Position numbers and translations under genes: made by a program. A DNA stretch of 32,021 nucleotides from Pseudomonas fuscovaginae SE-1 (GTDB lineage: Bacteria; Pseudomonadota; Gammaproteobacteria; Pseudomonadales; Pseudomonadaceae): NCBI RefSeq assembly GCF_000364705.1, contig NZ_AQOH01000121.1, forward strand, positions 1 through 32,021. Reading direction: 5' to 3'. The notes under the pieces are model-generated. The model had not been told where the DNA came from, did not search any database, and saw nothing but the letters and a program-made list of their open reading frames with translations. Below are positions 1 through 9,891 of the stretch, piece by piece; the first letter of the stretch is position 1; each line of letters begins with the position of its first letter.

Positions 1-1
1 G

Positions 2-103
2 CTGCTGGACAACCTGGCCGAAGAAGTCCTGGCGCTGGAGCGACATCACGCCGACCTGCTGGCGCGCAGCGGCCAGTTGCACGACATGCGCCTGGCGGTC
101 TGA
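2..103 (+). CDS. C-terminal end of an unidentified protein (partial)
   Basis: An open frame enters from the left edge and ends at TGA 101-103, giving 33 residues that end in HDMRLAV. The segment is leucine- and glutamate-rich and looks helical (AEEVLALERHHADLLARSG), with a heptad-like spacing of leucines that would suit a coiled coil or helical bundle. Codon use is typical of the rest of the window. Too little is present to assign a family. It lies upstream of the large toxin gene on the same strand with about 235 bp between them, so the two need not be co-transcribed. Confidence 0.5.
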   Translation: MLDNLAEEVLALERHHADLLARSGQLHDMRLAV

Positions 104-338
104 ACCCGCCGCCCGGTCCGGGTCCGGCAAGCCACCGGCCCCGTTGCGCGACAGCCGGCTGCCAACGAAGAACAGCTATCCCTCGGTGCTGAAAAGCCAT
201 TTCTCCCAAAGAAAAAGACGTCCGACACAAGCTTGCCGCCTCTTTGAACATCCTTGTCGGATCCAGCATTAACTACCGCTTCCCTCCTTGAGCTTGCGCG
301 CTGAATGGCAGCCATCACGCAACGACAAGGAATCCGGC
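104..338. other. Leader region of the large toxin gene
   Basis: No gene is seen here. The stretch holds a 10-bp palindrome (CAGCCGGCTG, 152-161) shortly after the upstream stop. It also holds a spaced inverted repeat TCCGACA (221-227) / TGTCGGA (255-261). Neither has a T-tract, so neither is called a terminator. The second repeat lies where a promoter or operator of the toxin gene would be expected, but no regulator can be named. Confidence 0.3.
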
Positions 339-3300
339 ATGAGCCCCACCCCTCCCCCGAAAACAGCCGACGCAGCCGTTTCGCTGGACCAGGCCATCGA
401 GCACTTTCTCGCCGACCTGCCCGCGCAAACGGCCCGCCGCATCCGCCTGGTCAGCGGCATCGACAGCCCGGCTTTGCGCAACGCCTACGCCGAGTCCCCC
501 CAGGTTCCGGCGCTGCTGCTCGACACCCGCTCGCGTTTCGAACTGGATCGGCAGATACAGGACTTCATCGATACCCTGGGTGATGCGCCGCCGACGACCG
601 GCCAGGTGAGCCACCTGCATTGGCAGTTACAGCTCTCGAGCCTGGAATTGATCTGGCCGGCGACCTGCGTCTTACAGGTGTACGACCCTCCGGGGACAGT
701 GGCGGCCGAATACGGCCCCGACCTGTCGCCCGCTCTGCCCCGGGTGGCGATCGCCCGTGCACAACTGTCCGATGGCAGTTTGTGGAGCCGCGTCCTGGCA
801 CAAATGACCCCGGCACAACGCGAACGCTTGCTGGACGGGCATCACCTCACGGCCGAGACGCAACTGGCGGCGCTCAAACGCAAGGTCAAACCGCTGCTGC
901 GCGCCCACCGACAGGAACTGTTCGACAACTTCGAGGCCTTGAGGCAGCGCTCCGATGATCCGTTGGTGAATCTGCTGCGCCAGCGGATCCCGCCGCTGTC
1001 GAAGTCGGCCGCCATCGAACTGCTGACCAACGCCTCCGCGCGTGATCTCGAGGCCATGAAACTCTCTGCTGGCGAACTGAGCGGCAGCCAGGTGCGGGAC
1101 GCCTACTGGTACTTGCAGGAGGAGCGCCTGAGCCAGGCCTACGAAGGGCTGTTCCTGGAAAGCGGGCAACACCATGACGACAGCCTGCGGCTGATGCTGT
1201 ACAGCCTCGCCACCTTGCCCGGCTGGCCGGCGGACGGTGTTCGACTGGAATTGCGCGACCACGGCGCAGACGGCCCACTGCTGGCCGGCATTGGCGAAGC
1301 CCGGGCCGAACAGCGCTACATCATCCTGCGCCATCCCGACGGCTTCAGCCTGTCCGTCACCGACGGCAGGGTAACGCCAACCAGGGCCGACCTGCCCTCG
1401 GCCCTGACGACCCTGCCCGAGCCCCTGCGCAGCCGACTCGGGCTGACGGATCGGACAACGACCCGAAGATTGCTGCAAGACGCCGCCCTCTCACGCGAGC
1501 ACCTGCGCACCTTGCTGGAAGTCCCCGCCACGCCGCCGCCGCAACGCCTGCCCGAGAGCAACGGTTTCCAGCACGACCCACCAGCCGCCTTCGTCTCCCC
1601 CGACCAGCTCGCCCAACGCCAGCGGGCACTCTTCGACAGCCTGGCGGCCACCAACGCGCGCACCCTGATGCTGGCGCAACAGCAACCCAACTTCCGCTGG
1701 TTCGCCGCCCTGCTCCTGGGGCGGCAACTGGCACAGGACTTTCCCCGGGCGGCGTCGACGGCGCCCGATGCGATTTATCTCAACACCTTCGAGCAGTCAC
1801 GCTACCGGCCCCTGTCGGAACTGGGCGAACCCGGCGAGTGGGTGCACTATCGCCGGGTCACGCAATCGCGCACCTTGACGGAAGTCTTCGCCCAGCACCT
1901 GGCCGGCAACGTCCAGGTGTTCGAGGCCACCAGCAGCGGACTGTACGCCAATGCGACCGACGCAGATGACGCGCAACGACTGACCGGCCTGGACCTGGCC
2001 CGCCTGACCAGTACCCTGGACACGGCCGGCAAGACCTTCGACACGCAATTCGCCGATCGACTGGATATTTTCTGGAGCAGCGCCACAGCGCTGCTGAAGG
2101 AGAACCTGCGCACGCAGATTCGCCAGGAGGCGCAATTGCGCGAGCTGGACCTGACTCTGGACGAGAGCAACCGGCAGGACCTGGAACGGGTACTGGAGCA
2201 CCCCTCCTCCGCCCAGCGCCAGAAGGTCTATCCCGCGGGCGGGCCGATTCATGTCTACCGGATCATCCTGCAGGCGCGGGAGGCCGTCCTGGAGGGCAGC
2301 CTGGTCATCACCCGCAGCCCCGACCTGGATACCTACAAACTGCCGGCCGTGCTCTATCAGGTCGGCCGGGGCCTGGAACAGTTCGTGACGCTGCAGGCAC
2401 TCAAGCGCAGCCTGGTTCAACGCTTCGCCGACGAAACCGGGCGCCAGGCGCTGCTCGACCTGCTCCCTCATCGGCAGCACGCCGCGATTGCCGCGAACCC
2501 TCCCGACGGCCCGACACCGTTCAGCTACCGTGTCGAGACGGGCGATATCCTGCAGGTGCTGGTCGAGGGCCTGCTGGCCAGGCAGAAACTGGATTTCGCC
2601 GACACCTGGCGCTTTGTCAGGAGGGCGTCGGGGCTCAAGCAGGATGTCGACGAATTCGCCCGGCAACTCAATGACGCCGTCAACCTGGCAAAGTACCTGG
2701 ACATCTTCCCGGTGCTGGAACGCCGCAATCGCGACCTGATGTTCGGCGACCTGCTCGGTCGAGTCGATAAACTCTCCGCAAACGAGCAGAGCCGGTTGGC
2801 CAGGCTGTGGCGCCCCACCCTGAAGACCGGCCCGGTGCCCGCCAGCCTCGGCGACCTACCCGCGCTCAGGGCCCATGCGAGCGGCCTCTTGCAGACCCAC
2901 CTGCAACAGCGCTACCCCCAGGCCAACCTCGATCCCGACAGCATCGAGGTCCAGGTCACCCACACCCGCACCTACCCGAGCCCGGCCTGGCAGAGCCTGC
3001 CATCGACCGTGACCAGCCGCTATCGCAGCCTGTCGCTGACCGCCCTGGCGCTGGAGAACATCCCCGGATCGCGCCTGGGTGAACGCGTGACGTTCAAGGC
3101 CAGGGTCAGCACTTCAGCGGGCACCAGCCTGTATCTTTCGAACCGGGACATCACCGCCATCGTTCGCGCCGTGGACGCACCGGGTCGATACAAGGCACTG
3201 CTCAAGAGCAGACTGGAGGGGCCCGACCAGGCGTTGCTACGCAGTGACTGGGCCGAGGGAGAACGCGCACGGATGGAGTTACATGCCTATGTGGCCCACC

Positions 3301-5975
3301 TGAGCGGCGACTTTCTCGACAGCCGGAACGACCCGCAGCAGCGCGGCTACCAGCGTATCGAACACCTGCTCAAGCACCCGTCCAGCCGCAAGCGCCCGCT
3401 GCTGGAGGGGCATGAAGTCCATGTCAACTACCTGATGCTCGGCGGCACCGGGGAGGCACGCAACGGCGTGAGCCTGGATGAAGTACTGGTCATCAGCAGC
3501 AGCGCGCCCGCCGCCTCCCTGTTGCTCTACACGCCGCAGGCCCCTGATGGCAAAGCCTTGCGCGAATTGCTCGACCGCTCCGCCCTCGAGTCGCTGCTAC
3601 GCCAGAAGGGCTGGAAGGAATACTGCCTCGCCCGGGCCGCCCGCAACGAGCAGTGGGACCCCAGGCACCTGTTCCTGCGCCAGTTCCCGCGGGCGCGCTA
3701 CTTTCCCATCGAGGGCGATCTGTTCAAGGCCCTGTTCGACGCCAGGATCAGGCATGTGCTGGCCAGCGTGGAGTATTTCGCGGCCAGCAACCAGCGCGTG
3801 GACCGGGAAACCCTATGGTACTGGATCAATGCCGGCCTGCATCTGGCCACCGAACTCATACTGGGCCTCGCCCCCCTGCAATTGAGCCTGCCGGCCTACC
3901 TCTTGCGCGGCCTGTACGGGCTGGCCAACGTCAGCCAGGCACTGGCCCTCAAGCACTACGAGGAAGCGGCCGATGCTCTGCTCCAGACGCTCTGCGACGC
4001 CGCCGCGCCATTGCCCCTGCAGCCACTCAAGCCGCTGCTGCGACAGATGCCATCGGTGCCGACGAAGCTGTCCCGCCTGATCAGGACCACCCGGACCGGC
4101 CAGGATGGCCTGCCCCAGCCGCTGCTGAGCGCCGAACCCTCGACGGCAACCCCGATCCGTTCCCTGGCCGCCGACCTCAGGCGGCATGAGGTGCGCACAC
4201 TCCCCGAACTGGACTACCTGCGCGATGGCCTGTTCGTCAACCGCGCCATGCCCCTGGACCAGTACGTCCACCTGGAGGGCAAGTGGTACCGCACCGGGAC
4301 CAGCGCCGGCAGGCGCTACGTGCTCATGGAACACCGCTGGGCACAGGACATCGAACTGATTCGGGTCGGCGACCACTGGCAGCCCCTGCCCATGGGCCGC
4401 CTGCCGGGGGGCATGGTCCGCGTCCCGGAGCCGGTCGGCATCGCCCGCTACGAGATTCCGGCAGTCCATCGACAGACCATCGCCACCTACCTCGACACCG
4501 GTGCCCGTATCGATCCCACCACTCCCGGGCTCTCCGCCGGGCAACGCCAGGCCGCCCTCGAATACATTCAACGCCGGCAGCAACTGGTGACACAAGCCAA
4601 TCGTTTCTTCGCCGAAGACCCGCCCCTGCCGACCAGAATACCGATCCCCGACCTGGCCGACGCCAGTTCGGCGACACAACTGTTCAGCCGGGCCTATCGA
4701 CATCAGGACGGTATCGTTCTCGGTGCCGCCCATGGCGCCCGAGGGGGGCGAAAGCTGCTGATCGACAACCTGCGCTCACTGGCCAGGGAGCACCGGCTCA
4801 AGACCCTGTACCTGGAAAACCTGATGACGGATCTCGACCAGGTGAGCCATCTCGACGATTTCTACCGCACTGGCTACATGTCCCGCGCCTTCAGGGAAAA
4901 GCTGCGTCACCTGGATATCCTCGAGGGGGTCGATCCCCAGGGGCAGCAGTCACTGTTCACCCTGCTGCGCCATGCCCGCGAACAGGGCATCCGGGTCCAG
5001 GCCATCGACTGTGTCGCCAGCTATCGCCTGGGTCTGAACCAGTCGAATCCGAATAGAACCCGGCCCCTGAAGTACTATGCCCGGCAAGTCATCCACGCCG
5101 ATCAGTTGCAACATGGGCCGGGCCGCTGGATAGCCCTGGTGCAGGACATACATGCCGCCACCCTGAAAGGCGAACCCGGCCTGGCGGACCTGCTGGGCGC
5201 GGTGAGCCTGCGCGCCACCGATGTCGGTGGACAGCCCCTGCCCCTGCGGATCCTGCGCGATAGCGGCGACTCCACGCTGAACCGGTTCGGCCAGCTGTGG
5301 TTCCTGCGTGCCGATGCTCAGTTGAAGGTGAACCTGTCACCCCGACCCCTGCCCGAGGTGCCCAGGCCCCACCGCGCACTGATGAGGGCGCGGGGGGACT
5401 TCCTGATCGAGCAGCGGGATGGGCAGTACCACGCGGTCTGGCTGTCCCGACGCCTGACCGATCCGGGCATGCCGCAGCCGTTGGTGGTGTTCGACCAGCC
5501 CATCGTGCAAAGCCGCCGCATCCGGGGCTCGGGGCGCAGCCACGAGGTGTTTCATATCAAGGACCCGAGCGGTCTGCTGCGCACGGAACTCGGCCGCCTC
5601 ATCGGCACCGAGTACAACAGCCTCGCGGATCTGGCATGGGGGCTGCAGCAAGCCGGCCTGAAGCAGGTGGTCGAACTCGACGACCTGGCAATCTACCTGC
5701 GCCAGCCCGTGCTCGACACCCATCCACAGTTGGTCAATGCCGGCATGTTCACCATCGAGGCCACCCCCAGGGGGTCGGTGCTGATCAGCCGTTCCACCGA
5801 CCGCTCGTTGAAGGCCACTCCCATCAGGGTCCAGGCCGGGAGCAACCGGTACTACATTCATCAACCCCGGTGGGGCTTCAGCGAGGCCCGCCTGTTCGAC
5901 AACATCGACCATCTCAGCCAGGCCCTGGTCAGCGAGCGCGGGATGGTGCGCTGGGTCGAATCCAGCGACCTGTGA
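339..5975 (+). CDS. Very large DUF6543/dermonecrotic-type toxin with a TIKI/ChaN-like C-terminal domain
   Basis: A protein of 1878 aa. ATG 339 is preferred over a TTG at 288 because AAGGA (327-331) sits 7 nt upstream. It resembles the large pseudomonad proteins annotated as dermonecrotic toxin domain (DUF6543) or membrane-targeted effector-domain toxins. No signal peptide is seen. The first two thirds are helical and repetitive in character. A hydrophobic segment near residues 1170-1205 (TELILGLAPLQLSLPAYLL) could be a membrane-insertion or translocation region. Near the C-terminus, about residues 1456-1610, ordered motifs GAAHG (H1465), LYLEN (E1493), QAID (D1557) and ALVQDIH (H1605) follow the pattern of the EreA/ChaN/TIKI superfamily, which includes a domain of Pasteurella multocida toxin. 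The domain assignment is an inference from motif order; target and catalytic activity are unknown. No immunity gene or secretion gene is adjacent. Codon use resembles the neighbours. Confidence 0.8.
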   Translation: MSPTPPPKTADAAVSLDQAIEHFLADLPAQTARRIRLVSGIDSPALRNAYAESPQVPALLLDTRSRFELDRQIQDFIDTLGDAPPTTGQVSHLHWQLQLSSLELIWPATCVLQVYDPPGTVAAEYGPDLSPALPRVAIARAQLSDGSLWSRVLAQMTPAQRERLLDGHHLTAETQLAALKRKVKPLLRAHRQELFDNFEALRQRSDDPLVNLLRQRIPPLSKSAAIELLTNASARDLEAMKLSAGELSGSQVRDAYWYLQEERLSQAYEGLFLESGQHHDDSLRLMLYSLATLPGWPADGVRLELRDHGADGPLLAGIGEARAEQRYIILRHPDGFSLSVTDGRVTPTRADLPSALTTLPEPLRSRLGLTDRTTTRRLLQDAALSREHLRTLLEVPATPPPQRLPESNGFQHDPPAAFVSPDQLAQRQRALFDSLAATNARTLMLAQQQPNFRWFAALLLGRQLAQDFPRAASTAPDAIYLNTFEQSRYRPLSELGEPGEWVHYRRVTQSRTLTEVFAQHLAGNVQVFEATSSGLYANATDADDAQRLTGLDLARLTSTLDTAGKTFDTQFADRLDIFWSSATALLKENLRTQIRQEAQLRELDLTLDESNRQDLERVLEHPSSAQRQKVYPAGGPIHVYRIILQAREAVLEGSLVITRSPDLDTYKLPAVLYQVGRGLEQFVTLQALKRSLVQRFADETGRQALLDLLPHRQHAAIAANPPDGPTPFSYRVETGDILQVLVEGLLARQKLDFADTWRFVRRASGLKQDVDEFARQLNDAVNLAKYLDIFPVLERRNRDLMFGDLLGRVDKLSANEQSRLARLWRPTLKTGPVPASLGDLPALRAHASGLLQTHLQQRYPQANLDPDSIEVQVTHTRTYPSPAWQSLPSTVTSRYRSLSLTALALENIPGSRLGERVTFKARVSTSAGTSLYLSNRDITAIVRAVDAPGRYKALLKSRLEGPDQALLRSDWAEGERARMELHAYVAHLSGDFLDSRNDPQQRGYQRIEHLLKHPSSRKRPLLEGHEVHVNYLMLGGTGEARNGVSLDEVLVISSSAPAASLLLYTPQAPDGKALRELLDRSALESLLRQKGWKEYCLARAARNEQWDPRHLFLRQFPRARYFPIEGDLFKALFDARIRHVLASVEYFAASNQRVDRETLWYWINAGLHLATELILGLAPLQLSLPAYLLRGLYGLANVSQALALKHYEEAADALLQTLCDAAAPLPLQPLKPLLRQMPSVPTKLSRLIRTTRTGQDGLPQPLLSAEPSTATPIRSLAADLRRHEVRTLPELDYLRDGLFVNRAMPLDQYVHLEGKWYRTGTSAGRRYVLMEHRWAQDIELIRVGDHWQPLPMGRLPGGMVRVPEPVGIARYEIPAVHRQTIATYLDTGARIDPTTPGLSAGQRQAALEYIQRRQQLVTQANRFFAEDPPLPTRIPIPDLADASSATQLFSRAYRHQDGIVLGAAHGARGGRKLLIDNLRSLAREHRLKTLYLENLMTDLDQVSHLDDFYRTGYMSRAFREKLRHLDILEGVDPQGQQSLFTLLRHAREQGIRVQAIDCVASYRLGLNQSNPNRTRPLKYYARQVIHADQLQHGPGRWIALVQDIHAATLKGEPGLADLLGAVSLRATDVGGQPLPLRILRDSGDSTLNRFGQLWFLRADAQLKVNLSPRPLPEVPRPHRALMRARGDFLIEQRDGQYHAVWLSRRLTDPGMPQPLVVFDQPIVQSRRIRGSGRSHEVFHIKDPSGLLRTELGRLIGTEYNSLADLAWGLQQAGLKQVVELDDLAIYLRQPVLDTHPQLVNAGMFTIEATPRGSVLISRSTDRSLKATPIRVQAGSNRYYIHQPRWGFSEARLFDNIDHLSQALVSERGMVRWVESSDL

Positions 5976-6009
5976 TTCAGGCTGAGCACGAGGTCCGGGG
6001 CGTGAACCG

Positions 6010-6372
6010 TTGACCCGCGCCCTGGTGATGCTGTTCGCCTTCTGCTGCGGCGCCATCGTGGCCAAGATCTACTATGCCCAGCCGATCATCGAACTGATCG
6101 CCCTGTTCGCCCTGGTCGGCGCGATGGGTGCGATGGCCGCGCCGCTGGCAGGGCGCCTGGCGGATGCCGGACATACGCACCGCACCTCGCTGCTGGCAAT
6201 GCTGCTGGCGACCCTGAGCTTCCTGCCGGCACTGATCCATCCGGCCTACAGCGTCATAGGTCTGGCCGTGACCGGCGTGGTGCTGGACTCTGCAGTACGG
6301 ATGAACATGGTGCTCGGCCAGCGCTCGGTGTATGCCCTGGATGCCGCCAGCCGTGGCCGGCTCCCACATTGA
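6010..6372 (+). pseudogene. Internally deleted, 3'-truncated MFS transporter remnant
   Basis: The frame (TTG at 6010, no convincing ribosome site) gives about 120 residues with clear major-facilitator character. However, its parts come from distant places in such a transporter. An N-terminal first helix ending CGAIVAKIYYAQPIIELIA runs directly into a segment typical of the second half (GRLADAGHTHRTSLLA, then VTGVVLDSAVRMNMVLGQRSVYALDAASRGRL). Roughly 200 residues appear to be missing in frame, and the frame then stops where a REP palindrome begins. MFS proteins of this type usually have close to 400 residues, so no working transporter is expected. Drug/sugar-efflux MFS is the likely parent; the exact substrate cannot be told. 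Confidence 0.75.
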
Positions 6373-6490
6373 CCGCGTCGGGCGCAAGTCCTGTATGCGC
6401 CGCAATACCTGGACTGCCCTCCCCAAACGTTGAAACGGCCCAACTGCCTGGGGGCAGTCCAACCTGTGGGAGCCGGCTTGCCGGCGATAG
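6356..6490. repeat. Inverted pair of REP elements (REPIN-like)
   Basis: GCCGGCTCCCACA (6356-6368) is the exact reverse complement of TGTGGGAGCCGGC (6465-6477). The right copy continues as a perfect hairpin GCCGGC-TT-GCCGGC (6472-6485) followed by GATAGCG, the usual form of Pseudomonas REP sequences. Between them lies a further 10-bp inverted repeat, TGGACTGCCC (6410-6419) / GGGCAGTCCA (6452-6461). The left copy overlaps the last codons of the MFS remnant, so the element marks the break point of that gene. Confidence 0.8.
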
Positions 6491-6545
6491 CGTCCCCACG
6501 GAATCCCAGTATGATCGGCACTTTGCACACCACAGGGCGTGGATC

Positions 6546-7142
6546 ATGACCGCTACGAAAGACCGGGTTCGCATTGTCGACAGTACCGTCCTCTCGGACG
6601 ACTGGTACCTGCTGAAGAAAACCACCTTCGATTTCCTGCGCAACGACGGCACCTGGCAACGCCAGAGCCGCGAGACCTACGACCGTGGCAATGGTGCAAC
6701 CATCCTGCTGTTCAACCGGGAAAAACGCAGCGTGGTGCTGACCCGCCAGTTCCGCTTCCCGGTGTTCGTCAACGGCCACGACGGCATGCTGGTGGAGGCC
6801 GCCGCCGGCCTGCTGGAGAACGCCTCGCCCGAAGACCGCATTCGCGCCGAGGCCGAGGAGGAAACCGGTTACCGGGTGCAGAACGTGCAGAAGATCTTCG
6901 AGGCCTACATGAGTCCTGGTTCGGTCACCGAGAAACTGCACTTCTTCCTGGGCGAATACGACGGCGACAGCAAGGTCGGCCATGGCGGTGGCCTGGAAGC
7001 CGAGGGTGAAGACCTGGAGGTCCTGGAACTGTCGCTGGAGGACGCCCTGGCAGCGGTAAGACGCGGGGAGATCGTCGATGCCAAAACCATCATGCTGTTG
7101 CAGTACGTGGCCTTGAACAACAACCTCGATACCCCGCGCTGA
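6546..7142 (+). CDS. nudK: GDP-mannose pyrophosphatase NudK (Nudix)
   Basis: A 198-aa Nudix hydrolase, close in length to Escherichia coli NudK (191 aa). The frame is open further upstream, but ATG 6546 starts the recognisable protein (MTATKDRVRIVDSTVLSDDW) and lies beyond the REP element. The Nudix box lies in the region GLLENASPEDRIRAEAEEET, with the metal-binding EAEEETGY residues intact. NudK enzymes hydrolyse GDP-mannose to GMP and mannose 1-phosphate in the cytoplasm. The stop is 6 bp from the convergent nadE stop, with no terminator hairpin between them. Family membership is firm; the exact substrate is inferred from similarity over the whole length. Confidence 0.88.
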   Translation: MTATKDRVRIVDSTVLSDDWYLLKKTTFDFLRNDGTWQRQSRETYDRGNGATILLFNREKRSVVLTRQFRFPVFVNGHDGMLVEAAAGLLENASPEDRIRAEAEEETGYRVQNVQKIFEAYMSPGSVTEKLHFFLGEYDGDSKVGHGGGLEAEGEDLEVLELSLEDALAAVRRGEIVDAKTIMLLQYVALNNNLDTPR

Positions 7143-7148
7143 TCCGGT

Positions 7149-7976
7149 TCAGACCGGCGAGTACGGCAAGGCCCGCTTGTGCGCGGTCCTCGCGTAGGCC
7201 GCCTCGATGATCGTCCTGATCGGCTCCGCCACAGCCTCGCCCATCAGGTAGGCGTCGATCTCGGCATAGGTGCAGCCATAGGCGGCCTCGTCCGGCTTGC
7301 CCGGCAGCAGTTCCTCGAGATCCGCCGTCGGCGTCTTGAACACCAGTGGCTCCGGCGCGCCCATGGCCGACGCCAACCGGCGCACCTGGCCCTTGGTCAG
7401 ACCCGACAACGGTGCCAGGTCGCAGGCGCCGTCACCGAACTTGGTGAAAAAGCCCATCAGCGCCTCCGCGGCGTGGTCGGTGCCGACCACCAGCCCGTCG
7501 ACGAAATTGGCCAGTGCATACTGGGTCATCATCCGCGCCCGGGCCTTGACGTTGCCCTTGACGAAATCCACCCGCGCCGGGCTGGCTTGCAGCGCCTCGA
7601 GGTCAAGGCTGCCCATCAATCCCTCCACACAGGCCGAGATATTCGCGTTGCTGATCTCGTCCGGTCGGATGAACGCCAGGGCCGCCTGGGCATCGCGCTC
7701 GTCGGCCTGGGTCCGGTACGGCAGGCGCATGGCGATGAAACGGGCCGTCACCCCCTCCTCGCGCAACTGCTCGACCGCCAGTTGGCACAAGCGGCCGGCG
7801 GTCAGCGAATCGACCCCACCGCTGATGCCGAGTACCAGCGCCCGGCAGCCGGAACGCTTGAGCGTATCCTTGATGAACTCGATGCGTCTGGCCAACTCCG
7901 CGGCTTCATCACCACAGGCCAGTTGCAGGTTGACGCCGAGTGCCTGGGCAATACGATCCTGAGTCTCGGTTCCCAT
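7149..7976 (-). CDS. nadE: Ammonia-dependent NAD+ synthetase
   Basis: A 275-aa protein of the adenine nucleotide alpha-hydrolase fold. The ATP-pyrophosphatase P-loop GISGGVDS lies at residues 50-57. The length and the absence of an N-terminal glutaminase (nitrilase) domain identify the ammonia-using type. It catalyses the last step of NAD+ synthesis, amidating deamido-NAD+. Conserved segments such as [20 protein letters not shown] and [14 protein letters not shown], which shape the NaAD and ATP sites, are present. The gene starts 1 nt after the pncB stop, so pncA-pncB-nadE are almost certainly one transcript, expected to be repressed by NrtR when NAD is plentiful. Confidence 0.95.
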   Translation of the reverse strand: MGTETQDRIAQALGVNLQLACGDEAAELARRIEFIKDTLKRSGCRALVLGISGGVDSLTAGRLCQLAVEQLREEGVTARFIAMRLPYRTQADERDAQAALAFIRPDEISNANISACVEGLMGSLDLEALQASPARVDFVKGNVKARARMMTQYALANFVDGLVVGTDHAAEALMGFFTKFGDGACDLAPLSGLTKGQVRRLASAMGAPEPLVFKTPTADLEELLPGKPDEAAYGCTYAEIDAYLMGEAVAEPIRTIIEAAYARTAHKRALPYSPV

Positions 7977-7977
7977 C

Positions 7978-9207
7978 TCACACCTCCAGTTGCCGATTGA
8001 TTTCAGTCACCTTGAACACCTGCGCCGCGTAGCGCAGGAACGACGGGTCTTCACAGACGTTCTTCACCGGGTCATCGGAAAACTTCACCACCGGCTCGCC
8101 GTGCACCCGCACCAGCTTCATCACGATGCTCAGCGGCTCGACGCCCTCGACGTCACACGCCAGGCTGGTGCCCATGCCGAAGCCGAAACGCGCCTTGCCC
8201 CGCACGTGGCGCATGATCGGCAGGCACTTCTCGAAGTCCAGCCCGTCGGAGAACATCAACTCCTTGCTCATCGGGTCGATGCCCAACTGCCGGTAGCGCG
8301 CCAGTACCTTGTCGGCCCAGGCGATCGGGTCACCGGAGTCCTGGCGCAGGCCGTCGTAGAGCTTGGCGAAATACAGGTCGAAGTCCTGGAGGAAAAAGTC
8401 GGTGCTGATGCAGTCGGTCAAGGCGATCCCGAGCCGGCCGCGGTACTCGCGCACCCAGTTTTCCAGTGCCGCGTTCTGGCTTTCGCGCAGACGGCCGAGC
8501 TGTTGGTGCACCATCAGCCACTGGTGGGCCATGGTGCCGATCAGCGGCAGGTCGAACTCGTAGGCCAGGTGCGCGTTGCTGGTGCCGACGAACACCCCGG
8601 GGAAGTCGCGGCGCATGATGTCGACCACCTCGCGCTGGGCGCGGAACGACAGACGCCGACGGGTCGAGAAGTCCGAGACCCGCAGGTCGGCCAACTCCTC
8701 GCGGCTGAGGTTCTTCTCCAGCCATTCGAACTTCCGGTAGAGCTTGCGGCTGACGTCTTCCAGCGTCACCTCCGGGTACTTGTCGCGGTTGCGCAACTCA
8801 CTGACCAGGGCCAGCACCGGCTGCTCGAACATGATGCAGTGCAGCATCGGCCCGCGTACGCGGATGGCCAGTTGACCGTCCACTTCGCTGACGTGGATGT
8901 AGCGCAGATTGAAGCGGAACAGGCCGAGAAACTGCTCGAAGTCCGCGGTCAGGTACTCGCGAAACCGCCGGTTGAACAGGAAGCGCAGCTCGCCTTCGCG
9001 CATCTGCAGGCCGGCGAGCTTCTCCAGCTCGGCGCGCACCTCGGGAATCAGGTGGCCGAGTTTCTCCCGGGAACGGACGATGAACTGATATTCCACCTCG
9101 ACGTTGGGGTGCTGGTGCAGCACCGCCTGCATCATGGTGAAGGTGTAGTAGTCGGTATCCAGCAAGCCCTGGATGACGCCGCCTTCGCGGTTGAATGCGC
9201 TTTCCAT
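7978..9207 (-). CDS. pncB: Nicotinate phosphoribosyltransferase
   Basis: A 409-aa protein, the usual size for bacterial PncB. It converts nicotinate and PRPP to nicotinate mononucleotide, with ATP-driven phosphorylation of an active-site histidine. The region [20 protein letters not shown] is followed by HQW, the position of that histidine in the family. The N-terminal [20 protein letters not shown] and the phosphate-site region [10 protein letters not shown] are typical. A strong ribosome site (AAGGAG) precedes ATG 9207 within the last codons of pncA, only 3 bp downstream of whose stop this gene begins. It stands between pncA and nadE in the salvage order nicotinamide, nicotinate, NaMN. Confidence 0.95.
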   Translation of the reverse strand: MESAFNREGGVIQGLLDTDYYTFTMMQAVLHQHPNVEVEYQFIVRSREKLGHLIPEVRAELEKLAGLQMREGELRFLFNRRFREYLTADFEQFLGLFRFNLRYIHVSEVDGQLAIRVRGPMLHCIMFEQPVLALVSELRNRDKYPEVTLEDVSRKLYRKFEWLEKNLSREELADLRVSDFSTRRRLSFRAQREVVDIMRRDFPGVFVGTSNAHLAYEFDLPLIGTMAHQWLMVHQQLGRLRESQNAALENWVREYRGRLGIALTDCISTDFFLQDFDLYFAKLYDGLRQDSGDPIAWADKVLARYRQLGIDPMSKELMFSDGLDFEKCLPIMRHVRGKARFGFGMGTSLACDVEGVEPLSIVMKLVRVHGEPVVKFSDDPVKNVCEDPSFLRYAAQVFKVTEINRQLEV

Positions 9208-9210
9208 GAA

Positions 9211-9864
9211 TTACTCCTTGTGACCGGTCGCGCGGACCAGTTGTTCGCGATTGTTGACGACTTCGATCCGCGCCTGTTGCAGATCGTGGATGGCCTGCTG
9301 CGCGCCCTCGGCACTGATGGCCCGACAGGCCGGCAGGTAGACGATGACCTTGAAACCGGCCCCCGCCAGTTGCAATGCGGTGGTCTTGACGCAGAAATCC
9401 AGGGCCAGGCCGCCGACGATCACCTGTTGCACCCCGCGGGCATTGAGGTACTCGATCACCCCTGTGGAGAGCTGGTGGTAGAGGTCGTGGAAACAGGCCC
9501 CGTAAGGATGCAGCGCCGGCTCCACGCCCTTCCAGACGAAGTAGTCGTAGCCCTGCGGTGCCGGCAGTTCATCGAGCAGGGTGAAGCCCTCGGTGCCGGG
9601 AACGCAGTGGCTGACCCAGGTCAGGTCGGCATGTTCCAGGCCGGTGGGCTTGAGCATGTCCTCGTGGGACTCGACCACCCAGGGCGCCTGTGGACTGTGG
9701 GCGTCCTTGCTGCCGACACGGATCCCTGCCAGCGAGGCCATGAAATTCAATTCGGCACCGATCAGGTGGCCACCCACGACGGGTAGCTCATCCGGGCAGA
9801 GCGGCGTGAAGCCCTTCTGGGCATCGACATCGAAAGCGGCGGTCTTGATCACTCGAGCGTTCAT
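9211..9864 (-). CDS. pncA: Nicotinamidase
   Basis: A 217-aa isochorismatase-fold hydrolase that deamidates nicotinamide to nicotinate, the entry step of salvage. The catalytic triad is visible: Asp in AFDVDAQKGF near the N-terminus, a Lys in VWKGVEP, and the nucleophilic Cys in GLALDFCVKTTA. The metal-binding motif DAHSP is also present. ATG 9864 is chosen over an in-frame start at 9933: it has GGGAGAA just upstream, and the earlier start would place the coding region over the operator at 9895-9909. It is the first gene of the pncA-pncB-nadE unit. Confidence 0.93.
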   Translation of the reverse strand: MNARVIKTAAFDVDAQKGFTPLCPDELPVVGGHLIGAELNFMASLAGIRVGSKDAHSPQAPWVVESHEDMLKPTGLEHADLTWVSHCVPGTEGFTLLDELPAPQGYDYFVWKGVEPALHPYGACFHDLYHQLSTGVIEYLNARGVQQVIVGGLALDFCVKTTALQLAGAGFKVIVYLPACRAISAEGAQQAIHDLQQARIEVVNNREQLVRATGHKE

Positions 9865-9891
9865 GGCGGGTTCTCCCTTGGCGATGAGACA

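Noticed and set aside
7990..9786. A 598-codon plus-strand reading frame over pncB and pncA
   Set aside because: It covers two genes on the other strand that have clear catalytic motifs; the frame itself has none.
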